This document shows positions 16,854-26,150 of a stretch of DNA of 64,000 nucleotides, one piece after another; the stretch's first letter is position 1; every line of letters begins with the position of its first letter. The position numbers and the translations under genes are program-made. The stretch comes from Mycobacterium gallinarum (GTDB taxonomy: Bacteria; Actinomycetota; Actinomycetes; Mycobacteriales; Mycobacteriaceae), in contig NZ_AP022601.1 in the NCBI RefSeq assembly GCF_010726765.1, positions 3,844,001 through 3,908,000 on the forward strand, written 5' to 3'. The notes beneath the pieces are model-generated. The model made no database searches, was not told where the DNA came from, and was given only the letters and a program-made list of their open reading frames with translations.

Positions 16854-19090
16854 CAGATCACCGACATGAATCGCTCGAGGACGACCAGCGCGAACCCGAT
16901 CAGCAGTGGTATCGCCGCAATGGTCAGTGGACGCAACAGGCGGCCGGCGGCCGGCCCGAGCCGCGCGCTCATTGCTTCACGCACCCCGAGGATGCCCAGC
17001 AGCAGGACCAGGAAGACCAGGCCGATCGCGGTCCACTCGGTCTTGCCCACCTCGATTCCGGTGGCCGGCGGTTCATAGGGGACCGGCTCGTGCGAGGCAC
17101 CGTGATCCAGCGTGTAAACGGTCGCGTCCGGGTTGTCGAGCACAATGCGCATCCCTGGCGCCGCGCTGAGCGCTTGCCGGAACCGTGGTCCCCAATCCAC
17201 CGCGAAACCCTCACCGTAGCTGAGGTAGTCCTCCTGCCCCTTGGTGGTGATCAGGTACGTCCCCGGTCCTTGCTCCCTCAGCCGCGCGAGCACTCCCGAC
17301 ACGTCGGACGGGTCGCCGGGCGCTTCGGTGTTGGTGAGGCTGACTTTCTCGACGTCGCGGTAGCCCAATGGCATGAACGGGGTGTCACCACGAGTGGGTG
17401 GACCGCTGACGAACAGGAAGTGCCCGCCCGCGGGCATCTGTTCGTAGATCGATTCCACCGTCGCGACAGTCTCGTCGGTGATCTGCTCGAACTGCTCGTT
17501 GCCGTAGCGGGTGAGGAAGAACGAGAAGAGCAAGCCCAGGGTGCACACGGCTGCCGCGGCGCGTGCCAACATCGAGGGCCGCGCGCTCGGGTGGGGGAAG
17601 AACGCCAGCGCGGCCAGCACGCAAGCGGGTGCGAGCGAGAAGAGATAGACGCGCATGGCGATCTCGCCGCCGTAACTCTGCAGGAGCACGAGCAGTACCG
17701 GAACAACGATGAGGACCAGGAGCACGCGGTCCTCGATGCGGCGACGCCGCCGGCGCAGCAGACCCCACGCCGCCATCGCGAATAGCAGCAACGTGGTGGC
17801 GATCCGGGCATAGAGGACGAGCTGATGTTCCTCGCTGCTGTGCGACGTTCGCGTGACGACGTTGGCCGACACGGTTCCGTTGACATCCCCGACGCTGCCC
17901 ACGATCACACCGAGGTGACCCGACCAGTAGGGGTAGGTCAGGTAGCTGATCCAGGCGACCAGGATCACGCCGAGCAGCACCGGTAGCCCGGTGAGCGTGC
18001 ACCGGCGCGCCAGCACCAGTCCGGCAGCGCTCATCAGCATGGCGAACGGAGAGAGCTGATGGCTGACCGTCGCCGCGGCGAACAGACCGACGATGACCGC
18101 GAGCAGCACGACGCGTTCGGCGGGCCTGGCCATCCGCGGCGGGGCCTCACCCGACGTCGGATCGCCCCATGCCCGGCGCCAGATCCGGCCCGCGCGGGCG
18201 ATCCGTCGGTGGGTAGTGGCCCTGGGGGTGACCGGGGCGCGGAACCATGTGACCAGCAGACCGACGAACAACAGATAGAGCAGCAGCGTCCAGCCCTGCG
18301 GCGAGAAGTAGTCCTGCCCGATCCAGTTGAGCACACAGAACAACCACGCGGCCAACCACTTCGCTTGCCACGACATCTTCAGCGCGCCCAGCAACAGCGC
18401 GAACGCCACCAGGTACAGCAGATTGCTCACCACGGGCGTGAAGGTGAGGATCGGCGTCAGTGCCTCCCGGTCGCCCGAACCAACCAGGGACGCCGCCAGC
18501 GCGAAGAAGCCCGGCCACGACCAGCGGGCGTCCAGCCCAGGCGCCGTCGTGCCGGTGCGATCGATGAACTCGACGAAGCCGGCATGGATCCAGCTGATCG
18601 GAAAGCGCGGCTGAGATTCGAGCACGGTAGTGATGCCGTGCAACAGCACCACGAACAGCACGAGTTGGATGCCCAACAGCCACGTGTAGCGCCGCTGCAG
18701 TGAGAGAGCTCCGATGAAGCCGACGTTGAGCAGCACGACGCCGACGAACATCGTGACCGGCAGCACTGAGATCAGCCCCAGGCCGTTCATGACCGCGAGG
18801 TCGACGGTGTGCAGCTGCATCGCGCACAACGCGACCGCACCCAGGGTCAACAGGCACAGGGTAGTAACCGCCAGGATATGGCCACTACCTGGCCGGGGGG
18901 CACGGTGCCGTCCGCCGCTCCCTCCGGCCCGTCGCGGCGTGGCCGAGACCAGGTCGAGCTCGGAGAGGTCGACCGGTGGCAGATGTGCAGGCAGCCGGTG
19001 ACGTCCGCCGCGGTTGGCCGGCGGCCAATCGAGTTCCGGCGCGGCTGAGGTCAGATCGGCCGGGGGCCGATCGAGGAGTGTCGCGGTCAT
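16853..19090 (-). CDS. Large polytopic membrane protein of the polysaccharide locus (GT-C or polymerase-like)
   Basis: Protein of 745 aa with a proline-rich cytoplasmic N terminus (1-75) and roughly a dozen hydrophobic segments from about residue 77, a soluble extracytoplasmic loop (about 535-690), and a final membrane helix pair. Topology resembles GT-C glycosyltransferases or Wzy-type polymerases; no catalytic motif is recognised with certainty. It lies between the flippase and the ATP-grasp gene and overlaps the flippase by 4 nt. As the only large membrane protein in the locus besides the flippase, it is the best candidate for polymerisation or transfer of lipid-linked sugar. Confidence 0.7.
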   Translation of the reverse strand: MTATLLDRPPADLTSAAPELDWPPANRGGRHRLPAHLPPVDLSELDLVSATPRRAGGSGGRHRAPRPGSGHILAVTTLCLLTLGAVALCAMQLHTVDLAVMNGLGLISVLPVTMFVGVVLLNVGFIGALSLQRRYTWLLGIQLVLFVVLLHGITTVLESQPRFPISWIHAGFVEFIDRTGTTAPGLDARWSWPGFFALAASLVGSGDREALTPILTFTPVVSNLLYLVAFALLLGALKMSWQAKWLAAWLFCVLNWIGQDYFSPQGWTLLLYLLFVGLLVTWFRAPVTPRATTHRRIARAGRIWRRAWGDPTSGEAPPRMARPAERVVLLAVIVGLFAAATVSHQLSPFAMLMSAAGLVLARRCTLTGLPVLLGVILVAWISYLTYPYWSGHLGVIVGSVGDVNGTVSANVVTRTSHSSEEHQLVLYARIATTLLLFAMAAWGLLRRRRRRIEDRVLLVLIVVPVLLVLLQSYGGEIAMRVYLFSLAPACVLAALAFFPHPSARPSMLARAAAAVCTLGLLFSFFLTRYGNEQFEQITDETVATVESIYEQMPAGGHFLFVSGPPTRGDTPFMPLGYRDVEKVSLTNTEAPGDPSDVSGVLARLREQGPGTYLITTKGQEDYLSYGEGFAVDWGPRFRQALSAAPGMRIVLDNPDATVYTLDHGASHEPVPYEPPATGIEVGKTEWTAIGLVFLVLLLGILGVREAMSARLGPAAGRLLRPLTIAAIPLLIGFALVVLERFMSVI

Positions 19091-20502
19091 GAGCGGTCTG
19101 CCAGAAGCGTGATCCGCTCGGCCGAGGTGATCGACACATTGGCCATGACCCGGTCATCGGGGCGCCACCCCAGCAACTGCGCCAGCCCTGGCAAAGCCAC
19201 CAGCATCGCGATGAGTTGGCCGACCAGCACGGCGACGCCGACCGCCGTGATGGTGTGGATGCCGAACGGTTCGTCGACGAAGTAGAGGATGGTGACGACG
19301 ACACCCATCACGAGCACGCCGCGCAGGGCCTGCAGCCGGGCGATCTGCACGCCGTCACCGCGGGCGCGCAGCACCCCGATGTAGATGTCGACGATCGCCC
19401 TCGGCAGGGTGGCGAACGCGAGCAGCTGCAGGAGCGGAACCGCATCGACGTACCCGGCCCCGAGCAACCCCAGGCCGTAGGGAGCGATGAGACTCACCGC
19501 GACTGCGCCGACAAGCAGCAGGAACAACCCCCGGCTGAGGGCGGAGCGGCAGTTCTCCGCCAGCCGCGGGGCGTCGTACACACCCTCCACGGCAAGCGAC
19601 GTCGCCATGTTGTTGCCGACGACGCTCATCACCCCGGCCAGTGACCATGCCACGTAGAAGTACGCGTAGGTGTGCGGCTCGACGCGGGTGGCGACGAGGA
19701 CCGGTACGAGGAAGATCGTTCCGAAGAGGAACAGCGCGCCCAGGTAGTCAGCGGCAAAGAACCGGCCGATCTCCGCACGGGTCACATCGAAGACGTGCGC
19801 GTAGGTCCGGATGTGCCGAGGCACGAGCCAGCCGAAGATCAGCAGGGTCAACGGGACCATGACGACGATCATCGGGATGACCCAGGCGAAGAAGACACCG
19901 GACCTGGGGAACGTCGCCGCCAGCACCACCAGCAACACGACCTTGCCGACACCGAACAGGGCGTTGGCAACCGGCACCCAGATCGACGCCCGCAGCGCAG
20001 TCAGCACGTTCTCCTGAATGGTGATGACGCTGACGGCGACCGCGGCGATGCAGAACCACAGCGCCATCTCTGGTGAGCGAAGGAGGTCGAATGACGGCCC
20101 CCACCATTCGAGGGTGCCGAGAAACGCCAGGGCGAGCACCGCGATCACAGTCACCGTGAGAATGTGCGCCCAGGCCACGACGGCGGTCGTATGTCGTCCG
20201 GCCTTGGGAATGAAACGGTTCACGGTGCCCGCTGCGTTGACCGCGATCAAGCCGGCCAACATCATCAACGCGGAGATCACGGCCGATCCGCGACCGACGT
20301 CGGGATCGCTGTAGTGGCGCGCCGCCAAAAACCAGAACGCCATCCCCAAACCGCCCGAGATCCCCGTGTTCAGGATCAGCGCACTGGCGTTGCGGTGGAA
20401 GTGCTCACCGCCGCGCCCGATGTCGTGAACGCGGTGGCGAGATCTGGGGCGCGTCGCCGTCACGACGACGTCGGTTGGCGCCCGCTTCTCGAGCTCATGC
20501 AA
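19087..20502 (-). CDS. Wzx/MATE-like polysaccharide flippase
   Basis: Membrane protein of about 470 aa with some twelve hydrophobic segments and the pattern of the oligosaccharide flippase superfamily (LNTGISGGLGMAFWFLAARHYSDPDVGRGSAV at the first helices). The start is uncertain: TTG 20502 overlaps the deacetylase end and gives LHELEKRAPT; GTG 20463 is the alternative. It probably moves a lipid-linked glycan across the plasma membrane. The adjacent large membrane protein and GT2 enzyme support a Wzx-like pathway. Confidence 0.78.
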   Translation of the reverse strand: MHELEKRAPTDVVVTATRPRSRHRVHDIGRGGEHFHRNASALILNTGISGGLGMAFWFLAARHYSDPDVGRGSAVISALMMLAGLIAVNAAGTVNRFIPKAGRHTTAVVAWAHILTVTVIAVLALAFLGTLEWWGPSFDLLRSPEMALWFCIAAVAVSVITIQENVLTALRASIWVPVANALFGVGKVVLLVVLAATFPRSGVFFAWVIPMIVVMVPLTLLIFGWLVPRHIRTYAHVFDVTRAEIGRFFAADYLGALFLFGTIFLVPVLVATRVEPHTYAYFYVAWSLAGVMSVVGNNMATSLAVEGVYDAPRLAENCRSALSRGLFLLLVGAVAVSLIAPYGLGLLGAGYVDAVPLLQLLAFATLPRAIVDIYIGVLRARGDGVQIARLQALRGVLVMGVVVTILYFVDEPFGIHTITAVGVAVLVGQLIAMLVALPGLAQLLGWRPDDRVMANVSITSAERITLLADRS

Positions 20503-21298
20503 TGCCAAGCACCTGCCTTGCGGCCCGCCGCGCGCCGCGGACACACGCATAGCCTGCCGTCAGCAGCCGGTCACGCCGGAACACGTGGACGCCCTCGACG
20601 ATGTCGGCGAACGCGGGCAGGTTGGTGGATCGCCGGACGGTCAGGCGAGGGAGGGTGAACAGATCGTCGGACGGGGTCGCGCGCACGTTCCGCACCGAGG
20701 CGGCGAACCGGTAGCCGGCCGATCGAGCTGCCAGCCGTACCCGCGTGCTCGAGTAGCCGTACGGGTACGCCAGGGCGCGAACCGGAGCATTGATGGCATC
20801 CTCGAGCAGCGCGCGGCTGCGGCCCAGTTCGTGGCGCAGCTCGGCATCACCGAGCTGATCGAGCTGGGGATGGCTGTGGGTGTGCGCGGCCATCTCGATA
20901 CCTGCCTCCGAGAGCCCGGCGATCTGCGCCCAGCTCATCATCCTGTCGAGCGGTTCGCCCGCGGCGTCGGGCCCGGCGTCGGCGACCCAACCGGTCGTGA
21001 CGAACACGGTCGCCGGGAACCGGTGACGCCGCAAGATGGGCCAGGCCTCACTCGCGAAATCGGCATAGCCGTCGTCGAACGTCAGCACCACCGGCCGCTC
21101 CGGCAGGGCGGCACCGGTCCGGAACGCGTCGGCAAGATCCGAGAACGTGAGCCCGGTGAAGCCGTTGTTGGCCAAGTAAGAAACCTGGAGTTCGAACGAC
21201 CCGGGAAGAACCGCAAGCCGTCGCGTCGCAGCAGGCGGTTCATCCGCGACGGAGTGGTACATCAGAATCGGGATCGACTTGATCGAGGCTTCGGTCAT
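20495..21298 (-). CDS. Polysaccharide deacetylase (CE4/NodB fold)
   Basis: Enzyme of 267 aa with the NodB signature: LTFDDGYADFASEAWPIL carries the catalytic and metal-binding Asp pair, and AAHTHSHPQLDQL the two metal histidines. RALAYPYG is motif 3. There is no obvious signal peptide. It would de-N-acetylate hexosamine in a glycan, either a lipid-linked precursor in the cytoplasm or an exported product. It overlaps the upstream GT2 gene by 4 nt and the flippase by about 8 nt. Confidence 0.87.
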   Translation of the reverse strand: MTEASIKSIPILMYHSVADEPPAATRRLAVLPGSFELQVSYLANNGFTGLTFSDLADAFRTGAALPERPVVLTFDDGYADFASEAWPILRRHRFPATVFVTTGWVADAGPDAAGEPLDRMMSWAQIAGLSEAGIEMAAHTHSHPQLDQLGDAELRHELGRSRALLEDAINAPVRALAYPYGYSSTRVRLAARSAGYRFAASVRNVRATPSDDLFTLPRLTVRRSTNLPAFADIVEGVHVFRRDRLLTAGYACVRGARRAARQVLGIA

Positions 21299-22263
21299 CG
21301 GGAGGCCCCTACGGTCGGCCGCCGACGGCGTGCCGCGCCGCCCCGCAGATAGCCCGCCGCGGTGGTGAGCAGTCCGACCGTGATCGCATAGGCGCGTTCG
21401 ATACCGCCCGCATCGCCGCGCAGCGCATCGCCCAGCCCCTTCGCCACACCGCGGGTGAGGGTGCGCGCGGTGTACCTGCGCTCAGCCGAAAGCCCCTCGG
21501 CGACACCAACACTGCGCGTGACTGCTGCCTTCGACAGACCCTCGGCGTAGCACCGGGAACGGAAGTAGGCGAACTGCTCCCGGGCGTGCGGTACCCGATG
21601 CCAGATCACCGCACGGGGTTCGAAGACGAACGTCCACTCGGGCCGGTGCTGGTTCACCCGGATGCAGAACTCCGTCTCTTCACACCCCAGCGGACGACTC
21701 TGCTCCGACGTCCGCCCGATGTCGGTCGGGAAGCCGCCGGCGACCGAAAACACCTCACGGCGGAACGAGGCGTTGCCGCCCAAGAGGTTGCGAACCGGAC
21801 CGGGATCCCTACCAGTGAAAGTGCATCCGAGCACCCAGTCGAACTCCGCGGGAAACCACCGCGGCCGATCGGAATCCCACAGCGGAAGCGTGGTTCCGCC
21901 GACACCGACGATGTTGTCGTCGGTGTACGCGTCGCGCAGATGCACCAGCCAATCGGGGTGAGCCACCGCATCGTCGTCGAGGAAGACCACAACGTCACCG
22001 GTCGTCACCTCGACGCCGGTGTTCTTCCCGCCCGAAAGCCCTCGTTGGTACCGGTTTTCGACGACCGTGGCGGCAGGCAAAGCCGCACGCAGTCGCTCGT
22101 GAAGTTCGGGGTTGTGGTCGACGACGACCACGATCTCGTCGGGCCGCGTGGTCTGGGTCACCACCGACCTGACGGCGGCGAGCACGTCGTCCCATCGATC
22201 GAACGTGTAGGCACAGATCACCACCGACATGGTGAGTGGGCGCCCTGACGCCGTGGGTGTCAT
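21295..22263 (-). CDS. Family 2 glycosyltransferase
   Basis: GT-A enzyme of 322 aa. The nucleotide-binding start is MSVVICAYTFDRWDDVLAAV, the metal motif DDDAV follows GDVVVF, and CEETEFCIRV contains the ED catalytic-base region of rhamnosyl/galactofuranosyl-type GT2. A weakly hydrophobic C-terminal segment may contact the membrane. It sits between the GNAT and deacetylase genes, overlapping both by 4 nt, so it is firmly part of the operon. Donor and acceptor sugars are unknown. Confidence 0.87.
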   Translation of the reverse strand: MTPTASGRPLTMSVVICAYTFDRWDDVLAAVRSVVTQTTRPDEIVVVVDHNPELHERLRAALPAATVVENRYQRGLSGGKNTGVEVTTGDVVVFLDDDAVAHPDWLVHLRDAYTDDNIVGVGGTTLPLWDSDRPRWFPAEFDWVLGCTFTGRDPGPVRNLLGGNASFRREVFSVAGGFPTDIGRTSEQSRPLGCEETEFCIRVNQHRPEWTFVFEPRAVIWHRVPHAREQFAYFRSRCYAEGLSKAAVTRSVGVAEGLSAERRYTARTLTRGVAKGLGDALRGDAGGIERAYAITVGLLTTAAGYLRGGAARRRRPTVGASR

Positions 22264-23381
22264 TTGGAACCTCTCCTCGAATCGGCCGCGTGGGCCGGCA
22301 CGGTCAGCGCGGAATGGACGCGGCCGTAGCTACGCAACACTGCGTCGGCTGACCGATAGAGCCTCGGTGAGGCCATTACTGATTGACGCAGGTTCCGCAA
22401 CGGGGCGCGGCCCGCGTAGTACAGCGCCGCACCCGCGGACGGTCGCAGCACCTTGCCCTCGCCCACGATCAGATCGCTCGTCTTGAACAACTCTTTGTGT
22501 TCGTATGTGCCACGGCCCAATTCGATGCGGCGAACGCCCTGCGCCGAGGCCTGCTCGATGAGCGCGAGGCGGAGCAGCAGCCCTGGCGAGTACCTGGCGA
22601 ATTCGGGGTCATAGGCCGTGAACCAGCCGGACATGACGCCGCCGCGGCGCAGATATGCGTCGGCGGCGACCGGGTGGTCACCGGCGTACAGCACTGAAAG
22701 GACGAGTGAGAAATGCGGTGATCGCAGGTCGAACAGGTCGGTGACGAGGCTCCGAACCCAGGGGCGCGAAAACTGGTCGGCACGCCCGGTCGCCCTGTAC
22801 TGATCAGACTTCCACGCCATCAGCATCTGAAGTCTGTCCGGATCGGTCACCTCGAATTCGAAACGCAGTGGGCCGAAGTCCCGTTCGAGCCGACGCCGCT
22901 CCTTCGGCAACTTCTTCGCCACTCTCGTCGACCGTCGCCGCAGGACGGCCAGCACAGCCGCCGAACCGTCGCTCAGGTCGATGATCGGCGCCTTGGCGCG
23001 AAGCACCTGGAAGCGTTCGAAAGGCTTCTGGCCGTCGACGAGGTGATCGAACTCCCACACGCCGAGGCCACACTCCCGTAGCAGTTCGTGCGCGTTCCAA
23101 ACCGCGTCGGGTGCGTGCACCACACCCTGACATCCGGCGAGGCCTGGCGCCACCGGTAGCCCGTAGCCCAGAGCCTTGCGCTCGAACGGAAAGAAGCCGA
23201 CGATTTCGCCCGCGTCCTCGAGGATCGCGACACGCGTTCCCGGTCGCACTCCGCCCGCGACGACCGCCAGTTCAGGACTCATGTACGGACTGCCCAGTTC
23301 GGGCTGCACCCGCTGAAACGACCGCCAGATGGCGGACTCGGCGGCGCCCAACTCAGCCGCGGGGATGACCGTTGTCTTCAT
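22260..23381 (-). CDS. FemAB/GNAT-like acyltransferase (BcsL/CelD type)
   Basis: Protein of 373 aa from ATG 23381. It has the double-GNAT layout seen in polysaccharide loci: an N-terminal half (VGFFPFERKALGYGLPVAPGLAGCQGVV) and a C-terminal half (VLYAGDHPVAADAYLRRGGVMSGWFTAYDPEFARYSPGLLLRLALIEQA) typical of cellulose-biosynthesis BcsL/CelD-like and FemAB-related proteins. It may add an acyl or amino-acyl group to a sugar. Overlaps the GT2 gene by 4 nt. Confidence 0.78.
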   Translation of the reverse strand: MKTTVIPAAELGAAESAIWRSFQRVQPELGSPYMSPELAVVAGGVRPGTRVAILEDAGEIVGFFPFERKALGYGLPVAPGLAGCQGVVHAPDAVWNAHELLRECGLGVWEFDHLVDGQKPFERFQVLRAKAPIIDLSDGSAAVLAVLRRRSTRVAKKLPKERRRLERDFGPLRFEFEVTDPDRLQMLMAWKSDQYRATGRADQFSRPWVRSLVTDLFDLRSPHFSLVLSVLYAGDHPVAADAYLRRGGVMSGWFTAYDPEFARYSPGLLLRLALIEQASAQGVRRIELGRGTYEHKELFKTSDLIVGEGKVLRPSAGAALYYAGRAPLRNLRQSVMASPRLYRSADAVLRSYGRVHSALTVPAHAADSRRGSK

Positions 23382-23391
23382 GCCCGTCTGC

Positions 23392-23754
23392 CTACCCGCG
23401 CCAGTTAGCACGGCGAGGAATCGCTATGAGCCACAGCGCGGCTGCCGTGACGCCCACCGCGATCACGCCCCCTGGGCGCGACCACAATTGGGCCGACAGC
23501 ATCGACTGCGCGACGAGGGTGTTGACCGCGATCGCACCGGCCACGCCGACGATCAGGGCGACGACGGTGTGCACGCTCGGCAGCAGTCGGGCGATCGCCA
23601 CCGCGGGGGCGAGCAGCAGGAAGCTCGCCACCATGGCGCGGCTGAAAGGTGCGTTCGAGTGGGCCGGGAGGAGCGCTATCCCAGCGGCGGCGACGGCGGT
23701 CACTAGGGCGCCGGTCATGCGAATCGATGTTTCGGTCTGGTATTTGACTGGCAC
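23392..23754 (-). CDS. Small four-helix membrane protein
   Basis: Protein of about 120 aa with four hydrophobic segments and a basic C terminus (PRRANWRG). GTG 23754 is preferred over GTG 23760 because a GAGGAG site then has a 6-nt spacer. It lies 10 bp from the GNAT gene and 15 bp from the epimerase. The arrangement recalls the small membrane protein Rv3632 next to the polyprenyl-phospho-sugar synthase Rv3631 and GalE in M. tuberculosis; sequence similarity was not tested. Confidence 0.65.
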   Translation of the reverse strand: MPVKYQTETSIRMTGALVTAVAAAGIALLPAHSNAPFSRAMVASFLLLAPAVAIARLLPSVHTVVALIVGVAGAIAVNTLVAQSMLSAQLWSRPGGVIAVGVTAAALWLIAIPRRANWRG

Positions 23755-23769
23755 GCGCACCTCCTCAGC

Positions 23770-24750
23770 TCAGGCGATTGCGACGGGCTCGGGTTCGACG
23801 GCAGCGCGTAGCCATCCGACCGTGCGCGCGATTCCCTCGATCAGGTCCACCGCGGGCGTCCAGCCGAGTTCGGCTTCGGCTTTGTGGGCATCTAGCGCGA
23901 TCGCCTGCAATTCGCCGGTGCGGGCATCGGCGTAGCGCGGCGCCGGCGCCCCCTCCAGGACCTCGGAGATCAGCCGATGCACTTCGTTGACACTGGCCTG
24001 CCGTCCGGTGCCGACGTTGTACACGCCGTTGGTGCCGGCTGGTGCGTGGGCCGCGCACATGAAAGCGTTCACCACATCGTCTACGTACACGTAGTCACGG
24101 GTCGCGCTGCCGTCCCCGTACACGGTTACGTCCAGCCCGAGGCACATCGCGCTGCCGAAGACAGCGATGACCCCAGCCTCGCCGTGCGGATTCTGGCGCG
24201 GCCCATACACATTGGACAGCGCCAGGCAAATCGGTTCCAGACCGTACATGCCCGCGTAAGCACGCAGGTACTGTTCGCCCGCGACCTTGGCGACCGCGTA
24301 CGGCGATTGCGGGTCAACGGCGGTGTTCTCGCCGACGGGCAGGTGCTCCGGCGCGCCGTAGCGCGAGCCACCGGAGGCCGCGTAGACGATCCTGCTGACT
24401 CCGCCGTGCCTGGCGGCCTCGCAAAGATTGATCGTGCCCAACACGTTACTGAGGGCATCGAACTTCGGGTCGCGCACCGAAACCCTAACGTCGATCTGCG
24501 CGGCCAGATGAAAGATGACGTCCGGATTCGTTTCCGCGACGACGTCTTTGAGCTCAGGCGTTTGGACGTCGATCTCGAGCAGGCTGAACCGGCCGGGAAT
24601 CAACCTGTTGACCCGGAACGCATCGTGGAGGTTGGCCGCGTTACCGGTGCTCAGGTTGTCGATTCCGACGACCTGGTGGCCTTCCGCCAGAAGCCGGTCT
24701 ACCAGGGTAGAGCCGATGAAGCCCGCGGCGCCGGTGACAAGAGTTCGCAT
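23770..24750 (-). CDS. NAD-dependent sugar-nucleotide epimerase (GalE-like extended SDR)
   Basis: Extended SDR of 326 aa. TGAAGFIGS is the NAD-binding loop, HLAAQIDVRVS and the SPYAVAK Tyr/Lys pair form the active site, and SATRDYVYVDDVV contacts the nucleotide sugar. Likely a UDP-Glc/UDP-GlcNAc 4-epimerase supplying galactose or GalNAc donors to the locus; related dehydratases cannot be excluded. It follows the DPM1-like GT2 gene by 14 bp, the same pairing as the galE and ppgS genes of M. tuberculosis. Confidence 0.85.
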   Translation of the reverse strand: MRTLVTGAAGFIGSTLVDRLLAEGHQVVGIDNLSTGNAANLHDAFRVNRLIPGRFSLLEIDVQTPELKDVVAETNPDVIFHLAAQIDVRVSVRDPKFDALSNVLGTINLCEAARHGGVSRIVYAASGGSRYGAPEHLPVGENTAVDPQSPYAVAKVAGEQYLRAYAGMYGLEPICLALSNVYGPRQNPHGEAGVIAVFGSAMCLGLDVTVYGDGSATRDYVYVDDVVNAFMCAAHAPAGTNGVYNVGTGRQASVNEVHRLISEVLEGAPAPRYADARTGELQAIALDAHKAEAELGWTPAVDLIEGIARTVGWLRAAVEPEPVAIA

Positions 24751-24764
24751 GATGGCGGCGATCC

Positions 24765-25526
24765 CTACGAGCGCCTGCCGGCGAGGACGGTGTTGAGTAC
24801 CCGCCAGCCGTCCCGGATTGCGCGCAGGTTGGAATTGCCGGTGCGACGGGGCATCTCGAGGCTCGGCACCTCAGCGATGCGCAGGCCGGCCTGCACGGCA
24901 CGCACGGTCATCTCGGCTTCGATCTCGAAACCCGTTGCCGTCAGCGCGAGATGATCGAGATAACGGCGATGGAACGCACAGAAGCCGTAGCACAGGTCGG
25001 TGAGCTCGGAGTTGTAGAGGGTGTTGAAAACGACCAGCAGGAATCGGTTCCCGAGCCGGCGGAAAGGTGTGATGTCCAGCGACCCGCCGCCGCCCATGAA
25101 CCGCGAGCCCTTGACGAAGTCGTAGCCGTTGGCCAGGAAGTGCACGTAGTGCCTGATCTCCTGCGGTGACATGCTGCCGTCGGCGTCCATCATCACGATG
25201 ACGTCGCCGGTGGCGGCCAGGAACCCGGTACGCAGTGCGCTGCCCTTGCCCGTGCCTTCCTGCGGCACGACCCTGATGTCGGGGCGATAGCGCATCGCGG
25301 TGATCAGTGTCGCGTCGGTCGATTCACCGTCGACGAGGATGATCTCGTGCACATCGTCGGCGATCTGTTCCAGAACCCACGCGATGTTGCGGGCCTCGTT
25401 GCGCACTGGGATGACGAGGCTGACGGTGGTCGCTTGGAGGGCGGCGTTGTGCGGTTTCGTCAACGGGCTGCGGATCGGTGCTGAATGGGCGGTGGTGCCG
25501 TTGCCGTTGGTTATCGCACTGGTCAT
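24765..25526 (-). CDS. DPM1/PpgS-like polyprenyl-phosphate glycosyltransferase
   Basis: GT2 enzyme of 253 aa, first gene of the leftward polysaccharide operon. After a low-complexity 30-residue N terminus comes VSLVIPVRNEARNIAWVLEQI, the DGESTD loop, metal motif MMDADGSMSPQEI, and FVKGSRFMGGGGSLDI, all typical of the dolichol-phosphate mannosyltransferase group. It probably charges polyprenyl phosphate with a sugar that is then flipped and used outside; the downstream epimerase may supply the donor. No membrane helices of its own. M. tuberculosis PpgS (Rv3631) is a plausible homologue. Confidence 0.83.
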   Translation of the reverse strand: MTSAITNGNGTTAHSAPIRSPLTKPHNAALQATTVSLVIPVRNEARNIAWVLEQIADDVHEIILVDGESTDATLITAMRYRPDIRVVPQEGTGKGSALRTGFLAATGDVIVMMDADGSMSPQEIRHYVHFLANGYDFVKGSRFMGGGGSLDITPFRRLGNRFLLVVFNTLYNSELTDLCYGFCAFHRRYLDHLALTATGFEIEAEMTVRAVQAGLRIAEVPSLEMPRRTGNSNLRAIRDGWRVLNTVLAGRRS

Positions 25527-26150
25527 CTGAGTACTCCGCTCAAAGCGCTCGGTGGTGGATTGCTCTTGCTTCGCGTAAGCCCCGTGAGGAGCCTCTGCAG
25601 CGAGCCGAAATTTGAAGGTCCTGAGTTGATCCGTCGCCCCCGCGAACGTGATGACGAATGGAGAAGAGAGCGCGCATGGCGCGACATAGCACCTTTACCT
25701 AGCCCTGCTTCCCGTTCGCGTCTCGTACAGACTAGGAAGTTGCCAGATCTACGGCAACTCGAAAGTCACAAGTGTTGAGAGAACGCTTGCGTTTGCAAAG
25801 ATCCTCCCTATCCGTTAACCGAACCGCCGCAGTTAGGTGGCCGACATCTGCCCAGCTACTGTCACACTTAGGTCCAGGAATGGGTTTCTTGCTGCGGATA
25901 TCGTGCAGGGCCATTTTCGTGCTCGTCAGTAATGAATCGATAGATCACTTTTGCTGGATTTGATCCCACGAACGGGACAGCAATCCCGTTCAATGTGTGA
26001 TCTTGGTAACTCGATAGTTTGCTAGATTTGAACGGCGGCGCGCTTTTTTCAGTGACGGACAGCCCAGCTGCCGCGGATCACCACTTCGCCGACGCACGAC
26101 CGGTAGCCCGACCGCATGCAGCGGCCGGGCATCGTGATCGAGCGAGGGCG
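25527..26150. other. 624-bp non-coding region upstream of the polysaccharide operon
   Basis: No credible gene on either strand and visibly lower GC than its surroundings. It holds a hairpin AGTTGCC-N8-GGCAACT (25738-25759), a smaller IR around TTGCGTTTGCAA (about 25787), a perfect stem GAACGGGA-N6-TCCCGTTC (25970-25991), and a direct repeat TCGATAG plus TTTGCTrGATTTGAwC (25937-25965 and 26011-26033). It must carry the operon promoter and lies downstream of ltp2. Could hold a leader, attenuator or sRNA. Confidence 0.6.
25937..26033. repeat. Direct repeat flanking a hairpin
   Basis: TCGATAG followed by TTTGCTGGATTTGATC (25937-25943, 25950-25965) is repeated as TCGATAG-TTTGCTAGATTTGAAC (26011-26033), 14 of 16 bases identical in the longer part. 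The perfect 8-bp stem at 25970-25991 lies between the copies. Exact limits may be off by one base. Confidence 0.6.
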
